In this document: positions 55,001 to 64,000 of the stretch, in pieces | How positions within the stretch are numbered: position 1 is the first letter of the stretch | Layout: the number at the start of each line of letters is the position of its first letter | Source: Synchiropus splendidus | Taxonomy: Eukaryota > Chordata > Actinopteri > Syngnathiformes > Callionymidae | Reading direction: 5' to 3' | NCBI RefSeq assembly: GCF_027744825.2 | Contig: NC_071340.1 | Coordinates: 5,458,501-5,522,500, forward strand | DNA length: 64,000 nucleotides | Position numbers and translations under genes: made by a program | The notes under the pieces: model-generated | Told to the model about the DNA's origin: nothing | Databases searched by the model: none | Seen by the model: only the letters and a program-made list of their open reading frames with translations

Positions 55001-57765
55001 CACACATAGACGAACAGCGCACCTGCAGCAGACACTCTACATTCACTCCTACAAAAGACTATTTTAAGGCTTGGAACGCATTATTTCTTTTTCCATTCAT
55101 TGTAATGGGAAAAATCGATTCTCGAACGGCCGTCTGGAACGGATTGTGGTCGAGAACCGAGGTTCCACTGTACTTCATGTAGTCAGATGAGATTTAAAGA
55201 TTTAAAGAGATTTTTAAAAATGCACAGTCTTAATCAGTCTTATCTCCTCGGACAAACTGACAATTCAAAAGTTTTGCTCTTCCAGCGGAAAATGTTCGGT
55301 CTGGTTTATTTTGAGAACTTGCGCTCACCTGCGCATCACTTATGGGCGCTCCTTAACAGAATTAATGTGTAATATATAAGGCTTACTGAACTCATTATTT
55401 TCCAATGCATTTTTTACAACACAACACAATGGAGAAACCTATTTATTTTCAATGGTAACAGTGTTGCTGGTCTCCCTGTGGCTGGCTTTGTTGATGTTCA
55501 TGGCGCTGAAGGTCTGTTCTCACATGCAGGTAGAGCCGAATAATGCCAGCATCTTCTGTACTGTGAGACTTGCAAACATGGCTTCATTGAGTGAAGCATA
55601 AAGGTCATTCACTTTCAGAGAGTTCAAGTTCTCTTTTAAGACAGGGTCGATCAATTTGAGCCGCCGTTCCTCTGGAACTTTTCGGGGTCTTGTGATAGAG
55701 GACAGGCCACCAACTGAAGTGACGAGACAATTTTTTTCTAAGTCAGAATGCATGCAGCGTTTCCAGTCACTCGTATTCTTTACTTTTGCTCCGGTGTCTT
55801 TCAGTGTGGCTAGTGTGGGAAACTGAATGAATGACTTATATAAAATTTGCCTGGAGAATAAAGCCAGCTTGGATTTGAGGGATTTCAAGTGTTTGTACAT
55901 GTCGTGCACAAACTGAGCTTTCCCCTGTAGTTTCACGTTGAGCTTGTGAGCTAGACATGCTAAGCAGAGCAGTGTCTTTGACATTGTTGCTTTCATCCAG
56001 TGCTAACAAATATAAGGTGAACAACTCCACCTTTTTATTTAAGTCACTAGAGCAGGCCTGGCCAACCCGTGGTTCCCGAGCCACATGTGGCTCTTTTCTC
56101 AGTTTCATGCGGCTCTTCACCAAACTTTGTCATTCCCTAAACTAAACGTATGGCATGTGTTTCACCTGTTATTCATTGTTGTGTAATTCAGTGAAGTGAA
56201 GATGAGACTCTCCAGTCTGCAGCGTCACTCACACCCACAGACTGGGGCGTCATGTTATTGGTGGTATGAGCCACGTAAGAAAATATACAAGTAAAATAAA
56301 TTGTGCACACATTTCTATCTACGTCGCTTGATATTTCAAGTAGGATCACGGTAAAAATTATGAATTTTAAAAATACATGCACAAGAGACATACGCTGGAC
56401 GTGAACCATCAACCTTGTGACACACAGGGATGTGCTTTAACCGCTCTACTGACGCTCAGTCACGTGACCAGCTGTTCAGGTTGAGCGTTACAACCTTACA
56501 TATTTGTAGGATGTGGCTCTTTTCAGCAACAAAGTAAAACAATGTGGCTTAGCCTCTGACTGGTTGGCCACCCCTGCACTAGTGATATATTCATCTATTA
56601 GGTCCACGCGACGAGTCACTACTCCGGGCCAGTGCAGACTGGGGTGATGTGATGATGTCTGTTAAAACCAGTGGAAAGCCTTGATGGTGAGTTTTGGACC
56701 AGTTGGAGGCGGGAGATGTGGGAAATACCAGAGAATAGATAAGTGAAGGGGGGTGGAATTTTGATGGAAGACCATGATGTCAGATTTTCTGCTGTTTCAT
56801 TGAAAACTTTGAGCCATCCAACTGGTCATGTCTGATTCGAAATTATTGTGAATAAAATTCTTTCAAATCGAAACATCGATTTTGAATCGAATTGTGCCAA
56901 AAAAAACAAAAAAAACAAAAACGGATCGTATCGAATTGTGAGGTAGTAGAAGTAGCAAATTCCCTCCATGTGACATGTGGTATTGATAAATTGATACTGT
57001 GGTGTTGATCCACCCATCACTACTACAGCGTTTTCAGATTCTGTCCACTGTTGATACAATCAGTGTTGGTTCATTTATTCCAACATCTTACAGACATCAT
57101 TAATATATTGTATGAGCAGTTTGGGTCCCAGAACTGAGGTAATCTTGAGAACTTGAGGTAATCCACAGTCTATCGCTCTCTTTCTTGATCTGATGTCTTA
57201 CCGGACTGTGTATATGTGACTTCAGCACAGTTTCACCGGGTTTAGCTCCTCAACAAATCTGAGTTTCAAATAACCATTTTGCATGACTTGGATTAACTTA
57301 ATCACGTGTATTCTCCAGGTTGATCTATGTCTGGATGAGAAGTGCTGCTCTGCATCTTCGCCCAGTGTGCAGCTCCAGTGTGAGGACGATTGGATCAGTG
57401 ACTGCATGTATCAAGACACCCTGCCACCTCCCTGCTCTTTACCCTCAGTCTCCTCTTCTGTAACACCGAGATGTGAAGACTTCAGCTCTTCGCTCACCCT
57501 CCACAACTCTGAACTGTCTGTGGGCCCAGTCCACCATCACCTCAGCCTCTCTCATGCCGCTCCACCTCTTTTCTTAACCCACCAAGTTTCCGTGGGGCTC
57601 ACGACTGTGGCGGTGGATGTGCATTTTCACAGAAAAGCATCCTCCTCCAGAGTTCTATGTTCCTGCACTCAGCCCAACTGTGGGTCCTGTCCTGGCTCAG
57701 TGGAGCCCCCACAGTTAAGTCCTCCCTCTTCTCTCTGTCAGGAAGACAAGCAGCCAGGTTCCTAA
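49011..57765 (+). CDS. Ig-domain type I membrane protein, family not recognised (whole gene)
   Basis: Fourteen exons with matching phases: 49011-49068, 49359-49510, 50062-50122, 50233-50386, 50455-50573, 50645-50812, 51250-51363, 51443-51477, 51586-51706, 52806-53430, 53494-53648, 53822-53891, 53954-54101, 57319-57765. The sum is 2,427 nt, about 808 aa. Order: signal peptide, incomplete Ig1, Ig2, Ig3, short Cys-containing segment, about 200-residue Ser/Thr/Pro stalk, one TM helix, cytoplasmic tail. It looks like a cell-surface adhesion or receptor protein, but no kinase, ITIM or other signature settles which. Exon 51586-51706 is the least certain. It was chosen because its phases fit and it restores IRGSEEECQ at the next junction. 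An alternative 3' end exists at 54212. Confidence 0.75.
49359..50122 (+). CDS. exons 2-3: first Ig domain, incomplete
   Basis: FFFRPQDKTVRERDEDLLQC gives the A-B strands and first Cys. ITMLKDGQQLM matches the usual ITWLKDG C strand but has Met in place of the core Trp. Exon 3 (50062-50122) adds only GEYEGSKQTETSLLEGGHGA and stops where the E-F strands with DxGxYxC should follow. The second Cys is thus absent. Either a piece of exon 3 has been lost or the domain has decayed. Confidence 0.6.
49733..50040. mobile_element. possible hAT MITE end in Ig-gene intron 2
   Basis: CAGGGGTCGACAACCTCTAC followed by caagagagccctttt resembles the opening of hAT-type non-autonomous elements (caggggtcggcaacc.. 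gagccgcatg). The second end was not found. Confidence 0.4.
50233..50573 (+). CDS. exons 4-5: second Ig domain (I-set type)
   Basis: Exons 50233-50386 and 50455-50573. VTLRPQLLMITQGEKVVMHC, then PLPSIRWVKRG, ATLSIQSAQSYDDGIYVCEA and SNTLGSSQNSAVLTVA. The conserved Cys, Trp, and DDGIYVC motif are all present, so the domain should fold. The split inside the domain is usual for I-set exons. Confidence 0.88.
50645..51363 (+). CDS. exons 6-7: third Ig domain
   Basis: Exons 50645-50812 and 51250-51363. VSPIIVKFTPQVTRKIGDSV, ILPCGAVGIQAITYTWSR, then GSLHIFRVQRSDAGHYFCTA and ENSAGRQRRESILIVK. Cys, Trp and SDAGHYFC are present. The intron between holds an 18-bp tandem duplication (agcagttgctgcaggaag, near 50957-50995). 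Confidence 0.88.
52806..53430 (+). CDS. exon 10: Ser/Thr/Pro-rich mucin-like stalk
   Basis: A 625-nt exon encodes about 208 residues rich in Ser, Thr, Pro and Gln (for example SPTDSAYTHSHAF, PTDSLLPLQNFPLQTTES) with no repeat period, and several N-x-S/T sites. It follows SEEECQSTAVQFSRGLVAQL. A heavily O-glycosylated extracellular spacer is inferred. Confidence 0.85.
53494..54101 (+). CDS. exons 11-13: transmembrane helix and proximal tail
   Basis: Exon 53494-53648 holds HDIPIVVGVGLSLAFIFITV then AFYSVAQKN: about 22 hydrophobic residues followed by polar Lys/Asn, giving a type I orientation. Exons 53822-53891 and 53954-54101 add PMRKAEDQTIGQTYENRAFE and SGDHSVTVETYPEPDADTK. Tyr-containing YENR and TYPEP could be docking sites, but no consensus ITAM or ITIM is seen. 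Confidence 0.85.
54102..54212 (+). CDS. alternative 3' end by read-through of exon 13
   Basis: If the donor at 54101 is not used, the frame stays open for 36 codons (VDHIKHDLRDFVSLFSLQEK, then NMWEPQNTTQHFYFFQ) to TAA at 54210-54212. AATAAA overlaps the stop (54208-54213). This would give a protein about 113 residues shorter at the tail. Confidence 0.45.
   Translation: MDHIKHDLRDFVSLFSLQEKNMWEPQNTTQHFYFFQ
54587..55170. mobile_element. second, inverted copy of the 3.9-kb TIR element
   Basis: It ends gaaccgaggttccactg then TA. The internal frame SVTWFITVSQPNCTEAHIQS matches the minus-strand frame of the copy at 3901-4588 almost residue for residue. The left end (aaaggtatctcgg) is worn. It lies in the last intron of the Ig gene. 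Confidence 0.8.
55510..56640 (-). mobile_element. hAT transposase relic (GTF2IRD2/ZBED5-like), interrupted
   Basis: On the minus strand, 55996-55520 reads QGKAQFVHDMYKHLKSLKSK, LALFSRQILYKSFIQFPTLA and LNSLKVNDLYASLNEAMFAS, and 56044-55985 gives KKVELFTLYLLALDESNNVK (the FxLxLDESTD motif region). The upstream part, TRRVDLIDEYIT, continues at 56585-56630 beyond the inserted MITE. One frame change joins the pieces near 55990. The N- and C-terminal ends are missing. Confidence 0.8.
56053..56576. mobile_element. 524-bp hAT MITE with target duplication
   Basis: Ends CAGGCCTGGCCAACC and (complement of right end) CAGGGGTGGCCAACCAG. The flanking 8-mers are cactagag (56045-56052) and cactagtg (56577-56584), 7 of 8 identical, as expected for hAT insertion. 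It splits the older hAT transposase relic. Confidence 0.9.
57075..57190. mobile_element. small copy of the 36.6-kb LINE family
   Basis: attaatatattgtatgagcagtttgggtcccagaactgag and tatcgctctctttctt match 36700-36780 with a few changes. It is in the same relative orientation on the plus strand and only about 115 bp long. Confidence 0.7.
57319..57765 (+). CDS. exon 14: distal C-terminal exon
   Basis: Opens in phase after ttctccag with VDLCLDEKCCSASSPSVQLQ and runs 148 residues to TAA. It is rich in Cys, Ser and Pro (CSCTQPNCGSCPGSVEPPQL). A candidate ATTAAA lies at 57818-57823. The 3.2-kb intron before it is full of transposon relics. A cytoplasmic tail is inferred. Confidence 0.7.
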   Translation, partial: VDLCLDEKCCSASSPSVQLQCEDDWISDCMYQDTLPPPCSLPSVSSSVTPRCEDFSSSLTLHNSELSVGPVHHHLSLSHAAPPLFLTHQVSVGLTTVAVDVHFHRKASSSRVLCSCTQPNCGSCPGSVEPPQLSPPSSLCQEDKQPGS

Positions 57766-57839
57766 TTATAATTTGTAGCAAAAAACATCATCATTAAGAG
57801 TAAACAAACATCCTTAAATTAAAAAAACATTCTAACCTC

Positions 57840-58540
57840 TCACAGTCCATAATTTATTGTTATTATTATTATTGTTGTTGTTGTTGTTGTTTTTGATCAT
57901 AATAGTGATAGTCATCATCTTTGTCAAAACTTGCTGTAGTTTAATGAACCAGAATGGTGATGGTATGACATCATCATGTAACAACCTGGATGCAATTACC
58001 CCAAACATTACTCAGATTTCCTGTTTTCAAGTGAAGCTCATTACATTTGTTTTAAAACTTTTTTTTTTTAATTATTATTGTCTCATGGTGATTTACTGAG
58101 TATGTTTACTTATTTTTTCACTGTTGTCAAATGCATTTCTTTTTAAGCCAAGGATATGTTTTTATTATTTGGTCCAGTATTGTACTTTACCATGGGCTCA
58201 GTAGGTACATTTTAATGTAAAACGGGTGCGGAAGTTCCACATATCTGTGGCACGAGCGTTGTGACCGAACATAAAATGCACATATGTGTTACAGCATTGT
58301 CGTCCAGGATGTGTTTCTTACTGTAAATTCTAAACCTTTTGTGGGTAATCGTGGTCGAATGTTATCCTGGTCCAGCGTATGTCTCTTGCGCGTTTATTTT
58401 AGTATTTTATTTTTATCTGTGATATCAGTAAATAAAGTAAATAACAAGACCATTTACTGTGCCTCAGTTGCATATTCCAGTTCTTTACTTTGTGCAATGT
58501 TCAGCACAAGTGAATGTTTCAACCACACAGATACATCACA
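57840..58540. other. no gene seen; TTG/TTA-rich spacer
   Basis: Short (ttatta)/(gttgtt) runs near 57855-57890. Otherwise unannotatable. Confidence 0.5.
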
Positions 58541-58960
58541 GAAAGCAACTCCCCACAAGAGATGATGGTTGTAGGTCCAGCATTCATGGAAAGGCAGAAC
58601 CAAGTGGATGGGATAGTGTACAGAAACATCTGCACACAGTACGAACCAGAAGTACCCAAATCCCAATGAGACCACCAAGAGTGGTTGACAACAACAAAGC
58701 TAAGAACTCTAGGACTTCAGCTCCCAGACTGACAAACTGCTGACTAACCAACCGGACACAATGGTGGTGGACAGAGAGCGATGGTTATCGGTATGGCAAT
58801 ACCAGCCGACACTAACATCAGGAAGAAGGAACACGGTAAGGTTGAGAAGTACCCGGGGTTGAAAGGACAGCTGGAACAGATGTGGAAGGTCAAGACCACC
58901 GTAGTTCAGCTGTTCATCTTCTTGGTTGACAAAGTAAAAACTCACTGGTTTGCATATAAC
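58541..58960 (+). mobile_element. LINE 3' coding fragment (R2-like C-terminus)
   Basis: Segments WDSVQKHLHTVRTRSTQIPM, RPPRVVDNNKAK, then in another frame VIGMAIPADTNIRKKEHGKV and EKYPGLKGQLEQMWKVKTTV. The last pair is the well-known fish wording around IDVAIPADSNIRKKEHEKIE found at the C-terminus of R2-like non-LTR polyproteins. At least two frameshifts. Confidence 0.8.
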
Positions 58961-59099
58961 ATACTTCGTGAACAGCAGCCTGAAAAGTCAAAAAACATTT
59001 TTTTGAATGCCATACCAGATCTATATACGTATACCTACATACACATACCTACACACATACATAAATTACACCCAGAGCTTTGTAAATCCATGGTAACCA

Positions 59100-62000
59100 A
59101 TGCACAGGAGCAACAATAATAATGGATGGATGGATGGATGGGTTGATTTTAATGGACACAATTACGGACAGGACATCAAAAAGGCTTCCAGAAGTTGTTT
59201 GGATGAGGCCATGACCAATACATGTGGGAAAGAGTACAAGAGCTCTGTGGGCATCTTTCACATCCGTCCTCAACAGTGTTTGGGTACAATTTAGATCATT
59301 TGGATTTGCTGTAGAGGTCTGCGAAGCACTGGTGAAGTGAATAAGACTGGGGCAGCTGGGGGAGGTGTTTACTGAAATAAAAGCTTGCTCCCTGAAGTTA
59401 TCAGAGAATTTCATTTGGAGTTCATCCTCCCACATACTTCTGATTTTAGTCACCATTCATTGATCGGAGGAGACAGAACGCTGTAAAGAAAGGAGATATG
59501 GCCTTTGGTGAGAGACTTGGCCCTCAATAACAGATCCACCCCAGAGGGAGGTGGAATCCCAGGGAATGAATGAGTATAAGTTTTAGCAAAGTCCCGTAGT
59601 TGCAAATAGCGAAAAAAAAATCAGACGCCCTAAAATTGAGGGTAGTACATAGTTGATCAAATGACGCAAAGCTTTCATCAATGTACAAGTCGCTTATTGA
59701 GGACAAGGCCTCGCTCTCAAGAATCCGAAGGTGAGAGTCAATCTTGGTTGTTATGAACAGATGGTCAACATGAGGAGGAGATGCTTGAGGAATGGTCCCA
59801 AATGTCTTCCCATTTGTGTCCAGATTTTTAGAGTGCTAATTACTACTGGGTTAGATGAATATAATGACGGGTTTAATGGTAAGGGACTACAAGATAGTGC
59901 TTTAAGTACCAACCACTAACTAAGCCAACTACTTTGGGATGATGAGAACCACAAAATAATTCTATTTCTTTGCTTCTCTGTAATAAAGACATGTTGGTTC
60001 TTGCATGCTTCCCTGCCCAAATGAAGGAGGAGATTCATCTGTGTAAAGATGTAAAGAAAGATTTTGGCAGAAATATTGGCAGGCATTGTAAGACATAGAT
60101 CGAGGCAAAAATGTTCCTCTTAACAGTTTGTATCCCTCAGCCAAGGAAAGTGGAAGGTTGCCCCACCTGTCTGTAAATCTGATTTTACCTTAAACTGTTA
60201 AGTTCCTCTCCTTCAGGTCACCAAAAGAGTGGGAAAGGATTATGCCCACGTATGCAAATTTTGTATTTCAGAACTGAAACGGTAATAATGATGATGGTAC
60301 ATTTCCCATAAGTTCATTGACAGGGAAAATATGCTCTTTCGAGTATTATGTTTATATCCTGAAATTGAACCAAAGTTCAGAATCTGCAAAATGCGGGGAA
60401 TGTTAGACTGAGGATCACGAACATATATAAGATCATCCACGTACAACAAGACTCTGTGTTCTGATCCCTGCCTTCGGACCCCTTTCAGGCTATTTTCAGG
60501 CTAGTTTTTAAAGCAATAGACAATAGCTCGATGGCTGTGGCAAATGAAACTGGCGAAAGTGAGCATCCCTGACATGTTCCTCTGTGTAAGGAAAATGGTT
60601 TAGATCTTTGTGTGTTCGTGCAGACTGATGCAAAGGGGGAAGAGTACAATAGTTTTACCTGAGCAGATGTGTACCAAACCCAAATTGATGGAGAAAAGAA
60701 AAGAGGTCTCTCCATTCCACTCTGTGAGTGATTCACTGCTTCTGTCTTTAATGAACCCTGTTTGATCATGAGATATTATGGTGGGGATTATAGATTCCAA
60801 ATGACGAGCGAGTATTTTTGGACTTTATTTTTAGGTCCACTTAAAGTAAAGCTATGGGTCTGTAGGATGAACAGTAAACAGGGTTTTTGCTTTTTTCTAA
60901 AGAATGAACAAAGTTGAGGCCTGTGTTAATGTAGAAGGTAATGAACCCAGTGAAAGTGCATGATTAAACATCTCTCATAATAATAGAGCTCATTGGTTGA
61001 TAATTTAATAGTATATTTTTTAAACAAAATTACACAGGGAACCCGTCAGGGTTTACCGTTGAGCATGGATTGACTCGCCAGTTTTATCTGAGTAGTTCTG
61101 TCGGAGCTTCTGATGCCTCCAAGTCCACATTATCAATTGCTGGTACTGACAATTTGCTGAAAAACTCACTTAATTTTAGTTGCTCATTACCAATTTCACA
61201 CGAATATCATTCAGAATAAAAAGTTTTTAAAACGTTTATTTCATTTTGGTCCAGAATGATTTCGCCTGTTCTATTTTGAATTTGTGTAATTTGATTTGAT
61301 GAAATCCAGGCCTTAAGCCGGCGAGTTAGAAGGCGGCCTGCTTTGTCTCCATACTCTCCATATACATTGTTCAGCTTCACTGGTCAGGCGGCCAACCTCA
61401 GGCCGAAGGTTGATCCTATCATTTAATAACTTTGGTCACTTATCAGATGCTAAAAGTAAATCAGTTCTTTTTGTCTTGTCATTTGTGTTTTCTTCTGATG
61501 AGACACACAAGCGAACAGCTTTCATAGTTTCCCACAATAAGGAAGGTGAGGTTTCATCGTTCATATTTGTATCACCAAGGAACTTAATGGAATCTGAAAT
61601 ATGTTTGCAAAATCCAGTGTCCATTAACAAAGTCTAGGCACCTGTGTCTAAATTGTTTAGGTTTCATTTGAGATCTGAGATCTACGATCACAGCTGCATG
61701 ATCTGAGGCAGTGATAGATGAGTAGCAAGTTGACACAATTGAAGAAGCAAAAAAAATTAACAATGAAATAGTCAATGCTTGAGAAATTATTATGCACATG
61801 TGTGATAAAGGAAAATTGTCAATGTAGCCATGTTGTTCCAGAAATATAGAGTTGGGGCAGTTTTGAAAGGTCTGTTGTGTTTGGCATTTGATTTGTCAAG
61901 AGTGGGTGGTAACACAAAGTTCATGTCACCTGCCATTTTAGTTCATGTCAGTCTAGATTTGGCAGACAGGAAATTAACAACTTCATAAAGTCTTGGTCGT

Positions 62001-62320
62001 AGACCGACACCATAACTAGTTGTTTATGATACAGAGTTCCAGTCACGATCACATACTGGCCTTTTCGGTCTCAAATAAGACCATTAGCTGTAAAGTGTAC
62101 ATTAATTCTGATTAAAATTGCAGCTCACTTTGTTCTTAAATTGAATTTGGAATGGTAGATTTGTCCAAGCCATGATCTCTTAAGTTTTCCCTGATCTCAA
62201 TCTCTAAGCTGTGTTTCTTGGAGAAACATTACATCTGCTTTATTACAACTTATGTATTTTAAAACTTTGGAGTGATTTACTGGGGAAATTATTATTTCCC
62301 ACATAGATCCGACAGCTCAT
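59100..62320 (-). mobile_element. L1/Tx1-like LINE relic
   Basis: Minus-strand pieces in order: endonuclease end at 61799-61584 (SSITASDHAAVIVDL, the SDH motif); RT at 60800-60600 (IISHDQTGFIKDRSS), 60680-60485 (VKLLYSSPFASVCTN, RGTCQGCSLSPVSFATAIEL) and 60449-60240 (MLYVDDLIYVRDPQSNIPRI then SGYKHNTRKS); post-RT at 60144-59962 (MAEGYKLLRGTFLP); C-terminal WEDELQMKFSDNFREQAF at 59430-59370. Many stops. A near-complete pol order survives. Confidence 0.8.
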
Positions 62321-62329
62321 TCCCTCCTC

Positions 62330-63030
62330 CCCAACGCCAACCCATATAGCAACCTGTGGAGTGTAGACCTGTAGACCACTTTTCTCTTTGCACCCTTCCT
62401 ATACCAGCTCAACCACCCCTGCACCTGTTTACCCATTTTTTGAATGTTAGAACAAGGGAACAAAACAAAACATTTCAGCCATTGCAACATCCTTTTTCTT
62501 AAAATTAACATTCACATAAGAGAATAAACCAAAGAAAAGGAAGTCATAAAGTAAACCTAATGTAGGTAAAATAGGCTGAAGGACAATAAGTAAATCAAAG
62601 CACTAACTATGGAAGTAATATAATTGTAAAACAAGATTAATGAAAAGAACATTTGCTACTGTTGTGGGAATGTTCTTTGTTAGCTGGTATTCCAGGAGTG
62701 CCACAATTTGAGCATTTGTGAGGAACTCAGCCTGGATAAATGGTGCAACCAAAAACAATGAGGCAGTCTTCACCACTAACTTTCCATTAGTCTGAACAAT
62801 AACAACTTATCACAATCAGACCCTTTTTATTACAAAGTAAACAAATCAATATATTACTTTGTAATACATAATAATACATAATTGTATAACGTGTGTTTAT
62901 AAACAAAAAACACATGTTTATAGGGTTCAATAAGTTTGCTCAATTAAATCCAACATAGATAAACAATATAACACAACATTTATGTGGGGCTAGTAATCAC
63001 ATGCAAAACATAGGGATAACATGTCAATAC
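62330..63030. other. no gene seen
   Basis: AT-rich spacer between the L1-like relic and the hAT fragment. No recognisable motif. Confidence 0.5.
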
Positions 63031-63044
63031 ACCATGTATGTATG

Positions 63045-63306
63045 TACTGTATGTGTGCCTATTTGTTGTTGATGCCTTGGTAGATATAATTGTAAAAGAC
63101 TGTCAGCCGTTTTCCTTTGAGAATGAAGGCTTCCAAAATTGTATTAAACTCCTGGACCCATCATACTCCATACCAAGCTGGAAGACTGTGAAGACAATGG
63201 TGGAAGCAAGGTACACTGAAACCAAAGAGAAAGCCTTGGCAGATATGAAGCAGGTTAGTCTGACTGCTGACATGTGGACATCAGTAAATATGGATGTCTA
63301 CCTTTT
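63045..63306 (+). mobile_element. hAT transposase fragment (ZBED-like), forward arm
   Basis: LVDIIVKDCQPFSFENEGFQ, NCIKLLDPSYSIPSWKTV and DMKQVSLTADMWTSVNMDVY match the conserved N-terminal part of ZBED1-like hAT transposases (QPFSxVEDxGF, PSRKTL, LTxDxWTS). The frame ends in a T-rich run at 63307. Confidence 0.85.
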
Positions 63307-63369
63307 TTTTTTTGTTTGTTTGTTTTTGCGCGCCCTATTGCGCATGTTTTCCAGTTCAGCGGTCTGACA

Positions 63370-63655
63370 GAATGATTTAACATACGGGCAAAGCAATAAA
63401 TATGTCTGACTTTTAACTGGTTTAACTACTCCACAAACCTTTTCATTGATTCCCCTCCCAGTCATCAGGTTTGCTATTGCATTTGAAATGTTAGCTGCTG
63501 TGTGGGCCAAAGGAAAATACTGGCCATCTAAAAGCACAGTTGACATAGATCTTGGCTGTGTGATATATAATGGCAAGTGACACCAAGGTAGGCATCCATA
63601 TTTACTGATGTCCACATGTCAGCAGTCAGACTAACCTGCTTCATATCTGCCAAGG

Positions 63656-63656
<1 letters not shown>
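63370..63656 (-). mobile_element. hAT transposase fragment, reverse arm
   Basis: On the minus strand this repeats the LTADMWTSVNMDAYL end of the forward arm and goes on to LLDGQYFPLAHTAANISNAI and NLMTGRGINEKVCGVV, the next part of the same transposase. About 72 bp (63233-63306 and 63585-63656) are inverted copies with about one mismatch. Confidence 0.8.

Positions 63657-63742
<86 letters not shown>
63657..63742. repeat. (TA)n microsatellite
   Basis: Forty-three uninterrupted TA units directly abutting the reverse hAT arm. Confidence 0.97.
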
Positions 63743-63747
<5 letters not shown>

Positions 63748-64000
63748 TTTACTCAACAATTATGTTGAGTCTCAACAGCACACTAGCAGTGCATGGAATT
63801 TCATAAGATGGGGTCAGTCTGAAGAGGAGCCGACTGAAGCCAACTACATTGGGACAGATTACTTTTCTCTATAAAAACCTGTGACAACAAATAAACTGTC
63901 TGCTTCGGTGAATAATCATTCCAAATCAGCCGTACAACTCCCCAAATGACAGAGCATCATTTCTGAAAGTTTTCTACAATTAAAAAAAAAAAAAAAAAAA

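Noticed and set aside
63979..64000. Terminal A run as a poly(A) tail or gene end
   Set aside because: It lies at the window edge with no gene or hexamer attached. It may be a simple A run or part of a retroelement outside the window.

Overview
The window looks like the nuclear genome of a teleost fish. It has a vertebrate LOXHD1-type gene, compact multi-exon genes with GT-AG introns, microsatellites, and a mixed load of decayed transposons of kinds common in fish: several LINE clades, hAT, Tc1/pogo-like elements and Ty3/gypsy. No bacterial-type operons, rRNA, CRISPR arrays or convincing tRNA genes were seen.

Layout. (1) 1-10.6 kb is gene-poor and repeat-rich: a TGA microsatellite, an inverted-repeat MITE, a 688-bp TIR element, a Tc1/mariner fragment, a decayed Ty3/gypsy relic and a LINE 3' fragment. 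(2) 10,663-38,031, minus strand, is an apparently intact LOXHD1 orthologue (lipoxygenase-homology/PLAT-repeat protein of hair-cell stereocilia). I resolved 42 coding exons whose phases all agree. They give a 6,792-nt CDS, about 2,263 aa: a Lys/Glu-rich N-terminus followed by about 15 canonical PLAT domains and one degenerate one. Its introns hold an RTE-type LINE (11.25-13.5 kb), Rex-like LINE pieces (28.6-30.1 kb), a CR1/Rex-type fragment (36.6-37.6 kb) and a possible DNA-transposon relic (26.9-27.4 kb). (3) 38-49 kb is intergenic, with a broken ZBED-like hAT transposase on the minus strand (41.3-43.4 kb), CA/TG microsatellites and a 0.6-kb MITE. (4) 49,011-57,765, plus strand, is a 14-exon gene for a type I membrane protein. 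It has a signal peptide, an incomplete first Ig domain, two complete Ig domains, a Ser/Thr/Pro-rich stalk, one transmembrane helix and a cytoplasmic tail with two possible 3' ends. I do not recognise the family. Its last intron holds a TIR element and a hAT MITE nested in an older hAT relic. (5) 57.8-64 kb is transposon debris: an R2-like LINE 3' fragment, a long L1/Tx1-like LINE relic, and a ZBED-like hAT fragment arranged as an inverted repeat next to a (TA)n tract.

The two genes are divergently transcribed from the 38-49 kb spacer. Nothing in the sequence ties their functions together. No wholly new system was found. The most useful second-look items are the Ig gene's odd first domain and alternative 3' ends, a possible 12-nt LOXHD1 microexon, unexplained coding-like sequence upstream of LOXHD1, nested or palindromic transposon structures, and a symmetric nuclear-receptor-like site in a LOXHD1 intron.
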